20,565 bases of DNA from Priapulus caudatus (GCF_000485595.1 NW_014577250.1:217688-238252); one strand, 5' to 3'; positions 1 to 8,631 are shown, counted from the stretch's first letter. Numbers and translations are program-made. The notes: generated by a model not told the origin, from the sequence alone.

Positions 1-33
<33 letters not shown>
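1..33. repeat. (AG)n microsatellite at the left edge
   Basis: Uninterrupted AG dinucleotides from the first base, followed by a decaying GA-rich stretch to about 115. The array is cut by the window edge. It lies inside the minus-strand Ig gene, in the intron after exon E. Confidence 0.97.
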
Positions 34-34
<1 letters not shown>

Positions 35-363
35 GGGGGAAGTGTGAGAGATGAGTGACAAGGAAAGAACGAAAGAACGCGAATGAGAGTGAGAGAAAAA
101 GTGAGAGAGCGAGATATTTAAAATTGAAATATTTTAGATTTAACTTTTAATTTTCATTAGACGATGCACACTTTAATAGTATACAGTAGAACGTTAACAT
201 AGCAGTCGATAGTAACGCCCGTCAAACAGTAATTAGCTTGCAGATAAGAAGCAGTAACGTGCTAGCAAGCATATATGACATCAAATTGCGCCAAAGCATG
301 GTTTCCTCTGTCATCATCACACAGATTTTCATTTTCACTCGGCTGTGTAGCAGGGACACTTAC
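34..363 (-). other. Start of intron after exon E
   Basis: Begins with gtaagt at 363 on the minus strand and continues off the window. It contains GA-rich DNA and unremarkable AT-rich sequence. I see no further exon. Confidence 0.75.
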
Positions 364-479
364 ATGTAATAAGCAGTGGGATGTCTCGGCTATCGGGTTC
401 CTCTATGCCATTCTCCGCGACACACGTGTAAACTCCTCGATCCTCCTTCGTCGCATTAACGATGGTAATAAATTGACCT
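364..479 (-). CDS. Ig gene exon E: second half of Ig domain 2
   Basis: Exon of 116 bases: one base, 38 codons, one base. The acceptor is tacattctccttggcag and the donor is ACAT|gtaagt (phase 1). The product is GQFITIVNATKEDRGVYTC followed by VAENGIEEPDSRDIPLLIT. The E and F strands are clear, with DxGxYxC at residues 13-19. An NAT sequon lies at residues 8-10. The G strand ends in the phase-1 donor, so a further exon, presumably Ig domain 3, is expected left of the window. An in-frame TAG lies 12 bases (four codons) upstream of the exon and inside the intron, which supports the chosen acceptor. Confidence 0.92.
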
Positions 480-846
480 CTGCCAAGGAGAATGTAGGCC
501 TATGCGTTAACGTATATATCTCCATCTATTGAAATGTCCGCGCTGTCAGAGTTGAGTACAGGGGGGGGGGGGTTCTCACTGTGGGCAGAGCTGTGAAAAA
601 TCAGCGAAACAGTTATGGGACCAGTGCGGTTCAAGTGTAAAATTTGCGGGTGTTCCGGGGCTGGCACTGGCCCTTGCCTAATCATACATTCGCGCGTCCG
701 CTTCTTCACATTATATCTTGATTATATGACACACAGATGGCAGCACGTCTGCACCCAACCTGCGAAGCGGACCCTGTTTCTCAGTGTCCGTGACTTGCGA
801 CCCTGTAACGCATGCCAGTGTCCGCCCCCATCATGCTTACACTTAC
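480..846 (-). other. Intron between exons D and E (367 bases), with a G12 homopolymer
   Basis: GT/AG phase-2 intron splitting Ig domain 2. A run of 12 G at 561-572 reads as C12 on the transcribed strand, about 80 bases before the acceptor. Nothing else is recognisable. Confidence 0.88.
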
Positions 847-1000
847 TCGTATTTTACGTCGCCCATAGGCATAGGTATGTTGTTCATTCTCTTCCAGTAG
901 ATCGTTGGTTCGGGGATGCCCGTGGCGTTGCAAGACATGTTGACCGTCATGCCCTCGGATATTTGCTCAGATCCGAGGATGTCTATGATCACTGGCCTTG
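847..1000 (-). CDS. Ig gene exon D: first half of Ig domain 2
   Basis: Exon of 154 bases: two bases completing a codon, 50 codons, then two bases. The acceptor is ttgtttttccaatcgcag and the donor is TACGA|gtaagt (phase 2). The product begins RPVIIDILGSEQISEGM and carries the B-strand cysteine at residue 23 (NMSCNATG), the I-set/C2 motif GIPEPTIYWKR with the core tryptophan at residue 35, and then MNNIPMPMGDVKY. Two overlapping-region sequons (NMS at 20-22 and NAT at 24-26) flank the cysteine. The matching phase with exon E makes a Glu codon (GA|A). The layout matches lachesin and IgLON second Ig domains. Confidence 0.92.
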
Positions 1001-2366
1001 CTGCGATTGGAAAAACAACTGTTACCTTGACGATTGTGCGGTGTTACTCTAATCATCACTCTTATTCTATAGTGTGAGGCCTATAGTAGAATCATAGTTC
1101 TACATGTGACGGGAAAATGGCTATATCTGCCATTATACCCTATTGCTGCGAGTCCAATGATATGGTTAACCTACCACACACAAAATCGTGCACACGGTTG
1201 ATTGATGATGGTGCTGTTTGTGGATTGACGATCGAGCTGGTTTTATCTTGGTGATTTGTGATTGGGCTGTTTTTATCTTGGTGATTTGTGATTGGGCTGT
1301 TTTTATCTTGGTGATTTGTGATTGGGCTGTTTTAATCTTGGTGATTTGTTATTGGGCTGTTTTAATCGTGGGATTTGTTATTGGGCTGTTTTAATCGTGG
1401 GATTTGTGATCGGAATGTTTATATTTTGGTAATGGAGAATTCGACGCGAAATACTCCTTGCCCTCTTCGAGAGTATTCTGTTTTACTTTGAAAAATGGAT
1501 TAATTTTATGGTCTCAAAGTTGGTTCGCAGCCAAACACAGTAGCCATAAGGAATTTATCCGCGAGACAGGGTACCTGGTTAATCTAAAATTAGACGTTGT
1601 CGTACCCTGATTGGCAGAGCAGACACCCCTTACTAGGCCACATGAGCCAGAGACTAATGGTACGCACGAAAAACGTATTTCTAAATGCGAAAGATGAAAC
1701 ATCGTCTTTAACGTGTAAACATTACATCGTCAGTAGTTAAAGTTCCCATCCCGCGCCCTCTACACAAAAACTTATATACTCTGGTAAAGTTATTTTAGCT
1801 TTGCCTGTTTATAGCTGCTTTATAATTACCATTAAATTCCAAACATGTGGCAATAACACGTTATTATACATTATTTTCAACCTATCTTTGAATTAACGAT
1901 CTCTAGTTGTAACCAATTTAGCTCTTGTGGCTCTCATTAAAACAGCCGTAGAGTAGTATAGTAGCAGAAGTAATTTTGTTGAAATAGACTAATAACATTA
2001 CAAAGCTATTTGTAATTAAATTTTCATTATGAATCTAGCGAAAGAAATCAATATATATTATATTAAATTACTTTAAACCACATATATATATAGTGCCCTT
2101 ATAATACTGTTACAAACTACATCATAGTCGAAATATGAAAATAAAAAGAAATTTAGCAGTGTCTTTCACGTTTGTCTATTGCATCAACCTAAAGCTGATG
2201 ATCTTATTCAAAGCATATCTAGGACAGGTATGACAGAATTAGTAGTTATTAGTAGAGGACAAACGAAACTGTCAGATTTTGCAGTGAATTTTGATAACAG
2301 GTAGCGAGGGAAACAGGTAGTCAGGAACTATCAAACGAAAAACCAGGTGGCGTGCACGGCACCTAC
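1001..2366 (-). other. Intron between Ig1 and Ig2 (1366 bases)
   Basis: Phase-1 intron between exons C and D, marking the border of the two Ig modules. It holds the 30-bp minisatellite at 1231-1434. The remainder, especially 1740-2160, is AT-rich and contains no other feature I can support. Confidence 0.85.
1231..1434. repeat. 30-bp minisatellite, six copies plus a degenerate end
   Basis: Copies start at 1231, 1261, 1291, 1321, 1351 and 1380, followed by a diverged partial copy at 1409. The unit contains ATTGGGCTGT, TTTATCTTGG and TGATTTGTG. The copies starting at 1351 and 1380 are 29 bases long with ATCGTGGG instead of ATCTTGGTG. Neighbouring copies share variants, so the array grew by local duplication. 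Confidence 0.95.
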
Positions 2367-2451
2367 TTTGTACGACCACGGTCACACTCCTGGTGACAGG
2401 AACGCTGGTTGTGATCTGGCACTGATAAACGCCCCCGTCCTCCTTCTTCAC
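2367..2451 (-). CDS. Ig gene exon C: end of Ig domain 1
   Basis: Exon of 85 bases: 28 codons plus one base. The acceptor is cgtatttattttgcag|GTG (phase 0) and the donor is CAAA|gtaggt (phase 1). It begins VKKEDGGVYQC, the F-strand DxGxYxC signature of Ig domains, whose cysteine (residue 11) closes the disulfide with exon A. It then runs through the G strand, ending RSVTVVVQ. The left-over base A joins the first two bases of exon D to make ACA (Thr), giving a VVVQ-T-RPVI linker typical of the step from Ig1 to Ig2 in lachesin. The intron separating it from exon B is only 301 bases. Confidence 0.92.
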
Positions 2452-2752
2452 CTGCAAAATAAATACGAAGCCTTTACTCATCCTGATTATTGTCCCTAAG
2501 TGCATCTTGCGCTATGTTGCTGAGTGATTGCTGGATCTCTATCCAATGTGCACGTACACTCAGAATCGTATTACCTAATAGACTAAAGCTGTGAATCGGC
2601 ATGTCAGTTCCAGTGAGTTTGCGGTTCGGTGCACGTTGGAAGATCTGACCCTAGCTGAGTGGAGATGTTGATGTTATCTTTATTTTACTACCACGATGAT
2701 ATTATATATGATATGATATGATGAAGATATGAAACCACAGTGATGTACCCAC
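2452..2752 (-). other. Intron between exons B and C (301 bases)
   Basis: Phase-0 intron inside Ig domain 1, with donor gtgggt and acceptor ttttgcag. No internal feature is seen. Confidence 0.88.
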
Positions 2753-2890
2753 GTCGTCAATCTTGATGCTGTACTCGTTAGTGGCAGTGTTCACTTCCAC
2801 TGAGATCCTAGAATCGACCGTAACGCGGATGTCGCCCAACGAAATGAGTCTTTGGTAAACTCCTGGTATCAAGTTATGAAACCAAACCAC
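2753..2890 (-). CDS. Ig gene exon B: middle of Ig domain 1
   Basis: Exon of 138 bases, exactly 46 codons, phase 0 at both ends. The acceptor is tttcattaacag|GTG and the donor is GAC|gtgggt. It begins VVWFHN, giving the C-strand tryptophan (residue 3) that packs on the Ig disulfide. It continues through the C' region to the D strand motif DSRISVEV (residues 26-33), whose Arg normally salt-bridges to the Asp of DxGxYxC. It ends with the E strand NEYSIKIDD. Joined to exon A (…GSDAN) and exon C (VKKED…) it makes a continuous V-set domain of normal length. The donor GTGGGT is weaker than the other donors in the gene, but no other nearby GT preserves the frame. Confidence 0.9.
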
Positions 2891-3545
2891 CTGTTAATGA
2901 AAGCACAGTGATCAGAACTATTACAGTAGCTATGCATTGCTGCATTTTATACATACACGCACGTACGCGCACGCGCGTGCGTCCACACGGAAGCGCACCC
3001 GCACATGGGTATACACATCTTAAACTTCATATTATTTGTATAGGTCTAGGGTGTGGTGAAAACAAACAAACAAAAATTGTGAGAATACTGGAAGAAAAAT
3101 TACCGTGAATCATATAATCGTGTCTACACGAGAAAAAACGAACGCAGGCTTTTTCGAAACATATTGTAGACGCGGCTTATACGTTATAGCTGAGTGCTAA
3201 TGGTTCTACGGGATATTACCTTGTTTATTACTGCTACTGGCAGTATCAACGATATAACACAACATGTCTATTAGTAACAACTTGATTGCCAGGCATTATA
3301 TCCGCGGAGATCGATAAATGCACCTGCTCACAACGAGTTCCCGCCAACGCGTGTGAAAATAACAATAGTTATAGCCGGCGCCTGTATATTAATTCATTAG
3401 CAAAAGAAATTGGTAAGCATGGTGCTTGCGATAATTTAAATTTGCAAGGTTAATTAATACAGTCGGTAAAACCCGTTACGACCGTCCACCACCAGCAAAG
3501 CCCACCGAACAATATCCCGCCTCCGAACAAGCGCAATAATCCTTA

Positions 3546-3692
3546 CGCACACACACACACACACGCACGCGCACACGCGCGCACACACACACACACGCAC
3601 ACGCACACGCACACGCACACGCACATCCACACGCACACGCACACGAACACGCACACGCACACGCACACGCACACGCACACGCACACACACAA
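3546..3692. repeat. (CA)n/(CACACG)n tract
   Basis: Continuous alternating pyrimidine-purine DNA built from CACACG and CACA units. Such tracts can adopt Z-DNA. It gives Val/Arg or Cys/Ala low-complexity open frames on the minus strand that are not genes. Confidence 0.97.
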
Positions 3693-3990
3693 ACACATGC
3701 AGCACCACTATATCCCACCGCACCCAAACCTCACTTAGCCACACATAAGCCCACCCAACCCTACCCACCCCAAACAACCTCACTGAAGCGCTACACAACG
3801 GTTTCATATCAAATGCTTCCAACTTGTTTCACACTTACCCACGTACCCTACCACCAAATAACACCAGCCATCCCTACCCCACCCCGTAAACAACCCCACC
3901 GACCACGAAACACGATAACCGTATATATACCCTGCCGTATGTCGCACCCCGCCATACCCTAGCTTTCCTACCAGACCTTACCCCATGGGC
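3693..3990. other. C-rich, G-poor stretch (G-rich in the Ig gene transcript)
   Basis: Repeated CCCTACC, CCCACCC and CCCCACC words with very few Gs on the plus strand. On the minus strand, which is the sense strand of the Ig gene, these become GGGTAGGG-type runs. No coding potential is seen. Confidence 0.7.
3750..3771 (-). other. Predicted G-quadruplex motif
   Basis: On the minus strand this reads as five G-runs of three or four bases separated by loops of one or two bases (GGGG-T-GGG-TA-GGG-TT-GGG-T-GGG). This satisfies the usual G3+ N1-7 rule with very short loops. It lies in the large intron and is on the transcribed sense strand, so it could fold in DNA or pre-mRNA. Folding is a prediction. 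Confidence 0.8.
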
Positions 3991-4776
3991 TGTAATCACC
4001 CACGCGACGATGATGGTTTCTTTAACTGTTTTACTAACAGCAATGACTTGTGAAGTGCAAGAACAACAAAAACAATATTATTTTAAACTTCAAATTATAT
4101 TAGTGCACTCATCCTTTGTAGTCATCATCATCCAGTGACTCATCTCTGCGCATGTTCAGTTTCCCCCTTGTTAACTCTCCAACTAATTTCGACCTTATTT
4201 TTGGACCTCGCCCTCATAGACCCACGAAATATCGGGTTACAACCACGTGTGTGTGTTTGGTTAGTAACTTGGTGCATCATAGATTCGAGTCGTTATTTTA
4301 CAATTTAGCGAGAAAACGCCTGTTACTCGTCTACGACTGACTTTAGGACATGGGTTTACTTACAACATGAGCTCTTTGCTCTTTACTTCTTGCTCTCTAC
4401 TACTTGGCTAGGACCTACACACCCCAGGGAAGATAAACGGCCACAAATAGCGATTAGGGCAGGAATGAATCGCATATTAACGCAACTCCCAGATCGTACA
4501 TGTCATTACTCGAGGGGGGAGGTATAGTTGTGCTACGAATTTTTCAAGGACACGCGGAAGGAAATTATACGGATGGATTTAGTGGAGATTTGTATTAGGT
4601 GACTCATGTGCGCCACGCCGGCTGTAGGCTCGCACTCGCGTACCTGCCCGGGGGCAGGGAATGGTACCACGCACTGCGCCCGGGAAGTGCGATGACTTAT
4701 CCATGCATCTAGCGAAGAGAGCACTGCTTTTAGTCATGACCAGCCCATCGATGACTAAGTGCCCGGATGTCAAGCA

Positions 4777-4836
4777 GTGGTAGTAGTGGTAGCAGTAGCA
4801 GTAGCAGTAGCAGTAGCAGTCGCAGTAGCAGTAGCT

Positions 4837-4876
<40 letters not shown>

Positions 4877-5817
4877 CAGTAATAGTAGTAGTAATAGTAG
4901 TAGTAGTAGTAGGAGTAGCAGTAGCAGTAGCAGTAGCAGTAGCAGTAGCAGTAGCAGTAGCACAGCTAGCCAGTGCAGTATCAGTAGCAGTAGCAGTAGC
5001 AGTAGCAGTAGCAGTAGCAGTATAGCAGCTAGCAGTAGCGTGCATAGCCAGTAGCAGTAGCCAGTTAGCAGTAGCAGCTAGCAGCTAGCAGTAGCAGTAG
5101 CAGTACCAGTAGCAGCTTAAGTAGCAGTAGCAGTTGAGCAATAAGCCATATAGCAATAGCAATAGCCCAGTAGCGTCAGCTAGCAGTAGAGCTAGCAGTA
5201 GCATAGCCCAGTAGCAGTAGCAGCTAGACAGGAGCAGTAGCAGCAGTAGTAGACAGCAGTAGTAGTAGCCAGCCAGGCAGCAGCCAGCAGCAGCAGTAGC
5301 AGTAGCCAGTAGCAGTAGCAGTAGCAAGTAGCAGTAGCAGTAGCAGTAGCAGTAGTTCACTAGCAGTAGCAGTAGCGTAGCAGTAGCAGTAGCAGTGCAG
5401 TAGCCAGCAGTAGAGGTAGCAGTGAGCAGTAGTAGCAGCCAGTAGCAGCAGCCAGCAGCAGCAGCAGCAGCAGAGCAAGCAGCAGCCGTAGCAGCGAGCA
5501 GGCAGCAGTGACTTTTTCTTAGTTATCAGTATCAGTATCAGTATGGCAGTGGCAGTGGCAGTGGCAGGGTGGCAGTAGTAGGACAGTGTGCAGTGCAAGT
5601 GGCAATAGTAGCAGTAGTAGTGGCACGTTGGCAGTGGCATGGAGCAGTCGGCAGTGATGCGGGACCAGTAGCAGTGCAGTGCGCAGTGCAGTAGCGTAGG
5701 GCAGGTGCAGTAGTAGTAGTAGTAGCAGTAGCAGTAGCAGCTAGCAGTAGCCAGTAGTAGTAGTAGGAGTATAGTAGTAGGTAGTGTAGTAGTAGTAGAA
5801 GTAGAAGTAGAAGTAGT

Positions 5818-5856
<39 letters not shown>

Positions 5857-5985
5857 ACAGCAGCAGCAGCAGCAACAGCAACAGCATTAAGCGTAGCTAC
5901 AGCAGTAGTAGTAGCAGTAGTAGTAGCAGTAGCAGTAGCAATAGCAGTAAGCGTAGCTACAGCAGTAGTAGTAGCAGTAGTACAT
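4777..5985. repeat. 1.2 kb (CAGTAG)n array with CAG and TAG sub-arrays
   Basis: A hexamer-based array of CAGTAG, with pure (CAG)n near 4835-4864, (TAG)n stretches near 4865-4915 and 5815-5856, and variants such as GGCAGT, AGAAGT and CAGCTAG. A 60-bp higher-order unit containing AAGCGTAGCTACAGCAG is duplicated at 5889 and 5949. Every frame gives homopolymer-like peptides (poly-Ser, poly-Leu, Val-Ala, Tyr-Cys). On the sense strand of the Ig gene the unit reads CTACTG. Confidence 0.97.
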
Positions 5986-6384
5986 TTCGTGCTCTCGTCG
6001 TTTGGTGGCGAACAGCGCGTAGCCGTGGAAAAAATGCGGGAACGAATACTGCAGGTTTCAAACCCTCACCGCGACGGACTAACCCGCGTCGTGCTACTAT
6101 ATATAGGCCTACGATTGTAAAACATCAATTATGCATGCGCTTCAATTAACGTCCATTTGTAACAGCTTGTTTATGAATTATTTTCTAATGGCAACTGTTG
6201 GCCCCCGCCAACGTAGCGGCGTATAGGTATAGTCTGTACGGCTGCTATTTTAAATTATTAATTTAAAGCTCCCCTATCGCCTAAAGAACCAGTGGTGTTC
6301 GTATATAGCATGACCAGGGTTCAGTTTTATGTTAGAGTATTTAAACGCCATATTAACATTTACGAGAGAACCCCGGGTCATTCC

Positions 6385-6590
6385 GTAAAATTTGACTGTC
6401 AAGTTGCTGCAAATGTTACCCAACCCGAACCGAATACGTTTAACCCAACCTGGCCAGTTGTGTACGTTCGCCTATGCGGCACGCATACAGATGATTAAGT
6501 TTGTAAAATTGCTGCAAATGTTACACAGACCGGACCGAATACGTTTAACCCAACCTGGCTAGTTGTGTACGTTCGCGTATGTATAGCACC
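6385..6590. repeat. 105-bp tandem duplication
   Basis: Sequence around 6395-6480 recurs at 6500-6585 with a constant 105-base offset. Shared blocks include GCTGCAAATGTTAC, CCGAATACGTTTAACCCAAC and GTTGTGTACGTTCG. GATTAAG also recurs at 6493 and 6613. Differences are few, so the duplication is moderately recent. No function is apparent. Confidence 0.88.
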
Positions 6591-6782
6591 GATGACAAAA
6601 TCGTAGAACACATGATTAAGTCTCGCGTAACAGCTGAAGGGCCGCCTCTTCCACATAATGGGTCGCTGTTAACCAAATATATACAATGATTTTAATGGCG
6701 TAAATGTTGGGTGTCCCCACTCCCCATAGACACTTGCAACTTGAGACTTCATACAGATTAATGAGCTAGCATGGGATGCCGC

Positions 6783-6794
6783 GCCACCTGCTGG
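6783..6794 (-). promoter_or_regulatory. CTCF-like core motif
   Basis: GCCACCTGCTGG matches all 12 positions of the reverse-complemented bilaterian CTCF core (CCASYAGRKGGC). It lies in the large intron. A single 12-base match occurs by chance, so binding is unproven. Confidence 0.35.
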
Positions 6795-7263
6795 TTAGTA
6801 AAATTACTGGTCGTTTCGCGCAGAGGAAAATACGATGAACAAGACTAACAGCACTGCCTGCTGTGACAGGGTACGTATGCTCGGTGATGCATTCCAGGAT
6901 AAGGTACCTTTAATCGTTTATAAATTGATGATGGTCAAAATAGCGTTGTGCACGAAAGCATCCAAGATGCTTCTACGGTGCCTTGGATGTCATTTTACCA
7001 GAGACCATAAATACATTATTTAAAGGTCATACACACTTCACGAAAAGGACAGTTTCTATGAATCTAGTCAGCACTCTATGGACCTCGCCCGGGCTCGTTC
7101 GCGATTAAGTCATAGAACTTAGTTCACAAACCAGTGACTAAATTGGAACAGCGTAGGTAGTTCCCAGACATACGAACTGTGCGGGTGGGAGATTTAAAAA
7201 AACCATGAAACTTGTGCGATCAGTAGAACTAGCCGTGCATCGTTAGCTGGGTAATTGGTACAG

Positions 7264-7864
7264 TCGATAATTTTTTCAAGTTGACACTAAGATTGTGCTC
7301 TCTCGTGTATTCTAGTTCTGAACATGAGAAAAGAGTTCGGTAGTTAACCCCTAGTTCTAGCAAGTGGGGGTTCAGTGACTATTTTCTTAGCAGGTGGGGG
7401 ACGCCCATCGCGGTTTTCCCCAACTGTCAATAACTAATTACATTCTGGTAGACACGCTTGGCTAGTCGGAGATCACTCGACAAAAATCGTGATTGCTCGG
7501 CAAAACGTGGAAAGAGTGGAAGACGGCCATGATGATGATCGAGCACGTGATCGGAACTGAACGTGATTCATCAGCGAAATGCATGTTAGCTGTTTCTATC
7601 ACGCAAATTTGTTATTATTCTGAGGTTGCTTAGCAATACCCGATTCGATACAACCTGTATGACGCATCCAGCGGTTAAAGTGTGAATAAGTATTTTTGGA
7701 CGTTGTGTGTGGGGGGGGACCTCCTCCCAAATTTGGATTCTATGCTCTAAAGCACCACATGGGGGACTTTTTAAGTTTGCGCTAAAATGGTGCCTTCTCG
7801 TGAATTCTAGGATGAAAATAGAGTTCTGCAGGGTGGAGCACTAACTATTTTCTTAGCAGGGGGC
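7264..7864. repeat. Diverged direct-repeat pair (about 7266-7400 and 7766-7864)
   Basis: Both segments hold, in the same order, a TTTTTCAAGTT or TTTTTAAGTTT block, CTAA-AT-GTGC, TCTCGTG-ATTCTAG, a GAAAA-AGAGTTC block, and finally the shared word CTATTTTCTTAGCAGG followed by a G-rich stretch. The spacing is about 490 bases. It looks like an old segmental duplication or two copies of an unidentified interspersed repeat. Confidence 0.65.
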
Positions 7865-8308
7865 GAAAGCATAGCCACTCGATGCATCATTGAACTTGGT
7901 TGACGCAGAACAAGACACAGAGTAGACGTTCTATTGTTTTGCACACGAACACATACACTCCAACGTCCGGCCGTCCATTATTATCCGGTGATGGATTTAT
8001 ATGTCAAACAACGTATTGTTTTTCTTCCGAGTAAAATCTAAATAGGCCCTACATAACTAGCAGGAGGAAATCACACGTCAAATATAAGGGGCACCGAACC
8101 GTTCGCTATTACGGATACACATTCGTTTGAATTGTGTAGTTTCACCAAAAATGCCTACTAATATTCACGAATATGAGAAGAAAGCAACGATTTCTCTTCA
8201 GAAGCATCGGCACTAGTCATCGCAATGAGGTGTTTTAGGGTTAAGATTTTTTGTTGTGACCAAAGATTATAGGCGCGACTTTTGATTACACATGCAAGGT
8301 GGCAATAT

Positions 8309-8322
8309 TCTCTCTTTCTCTC

Positions 8323-8355
<33 letters not shown>

Positions 8356-8429
8356 GTCCCTCTCTCTCGCTCGCTCTCGTGCTCTCTCACTCTTTCTTTC
8401 TCTCGTTCTCGCTCTCTCTCCCCCCTCTC
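8309..8429. repeat. (CT)n tract beside the exon A donor
   Basis: CT dinucleotides with CCCT and CGCT interruptions. On the Ig gene sense strand it is a (GA)n polypurine tract beginning 44 bases downstream of the exon A donor. Mirror-symmetric polypurine DNA of this kind can form triplexes. Confidence 0.95.
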
Positions 8430-8473
8430 ATAGCTGTCTTCATTACGATATCATACCTGAGCGCTATACTTAC

Positions 8474-8631
8474 ATTTGCATCTGATCCGGCATTCTCCAC
8501 CTTGCACTTTAGCGAGAGCATGTCGCCCTCCCGCAGGGTGACGTTGTCCGACACTGACAGGATGTTAGGCTGGCCGCCCGGAAGCGGAGCATCCTGAGCA
8601 GGACCCGGAGGCTGAGCATCCTGAGCAATCA
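8474..8631 (-). CDS. Ig gene exon A: Pro/Ala linker and first half of Ig domain 1
   Basis: Exon of 158 bases: two bases completing a split codon, then 52 codons. The acceptor is gatctgttttcag and the donor is AAT|gtaagt (phase 0). Residues 1-20 are a low-complexity linker containing an imperfect nine-residue duplication (AQDAQPPGP then AQDAPLPGG). Residues 21-52 are the A, A' and B strands of a V-type Ig domain; the B-strand cysteine is residue 42 in SLKCKV. There is an N-glycosylation sequon (NVT) at residues 29-31. The phase-1 entry is what is expected after a signal-peptide exon, but no ATG with a hydrophobic leader precedes it here, so it should not be read as the start of the protein. 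On the sense strand a (GA)n tract begins 44 bases after the donor, and a (GCGT)n tract ends 50 bases before the acceptor. Confidence 0.88.

Larger units (their letters stand above)
2891..8473 (-). other. Large intron between exons A and B (5583 bases)
   Basis: Phase-0 intron inside Ig domain 1 with donor AAT|gtaagt and acceptor ttaacag|GTG. It is packed with simple repeats and the other elements listed separately. No convincing coding exon was found in it on either strand. A (CACG)-type tract at about 2950-3005 lies 60 bases upstream of the acceptor. Sequence at 3010-3540 and 3990-4770 shows nothing recognisable. Confidence 0.85.
364..8631 (-). other. Lachesin/IgLON-like Ig-superfamily gene (partial gene span, five exons)
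   Basis: Five minus-strand exons (8474-8631, 2753-2890, 2367-2451, 847-1000, 364-479) join into one open frame of about 217 codons encoding two consecutive Ig domains. Seen directly: each exon has an AG acceptor and a GT donor, and the phases match at every junction (0, 0, 1, 2); the entry and exit phases are both 1. Family knowledge: lachesin, IgLON and DIP proteins are secreted or GPI-anchored neural and septate-junction adhesion molecules with a signal peptide, usually three Ig domains and a hydrophobic tail. Inference: the third Ig domain and anchor lie left of position 1, and the signal-peptide exon lies upstream of 8631. Ig2 resembles lachesin most, with an NN-I-P loop, KEDRGVYTCVAENG and a final D-R-x-I strand. 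A DIP or another Wirin-type protein is the main alternative. Confidence 0.88.

Noticed and set aside
3454-3822. 122-codon Arg-Val and Cys-Ala repeat frames on the minus strand
   Set aside because: They are made by the (CACACG)n tract and the C-rich stretch, and lie within the intron of the Ig gene.
4730-5640. Long poly-Leu, poly-Ser, Val-Ala and Tyr-Cys open frames
   Set aside because: They are translations of the CAGTAG array in all frames. No unique coding sequence is attached.
6292-6498. Plus-strand frame with an Ig-like GHSVKFDCQV segment
   Set aside because: It is on the wrong strand for the Ig gene, spans a 105-bp non-coding tandem duplication, and lacks the Trp and DxGxYxC positions.
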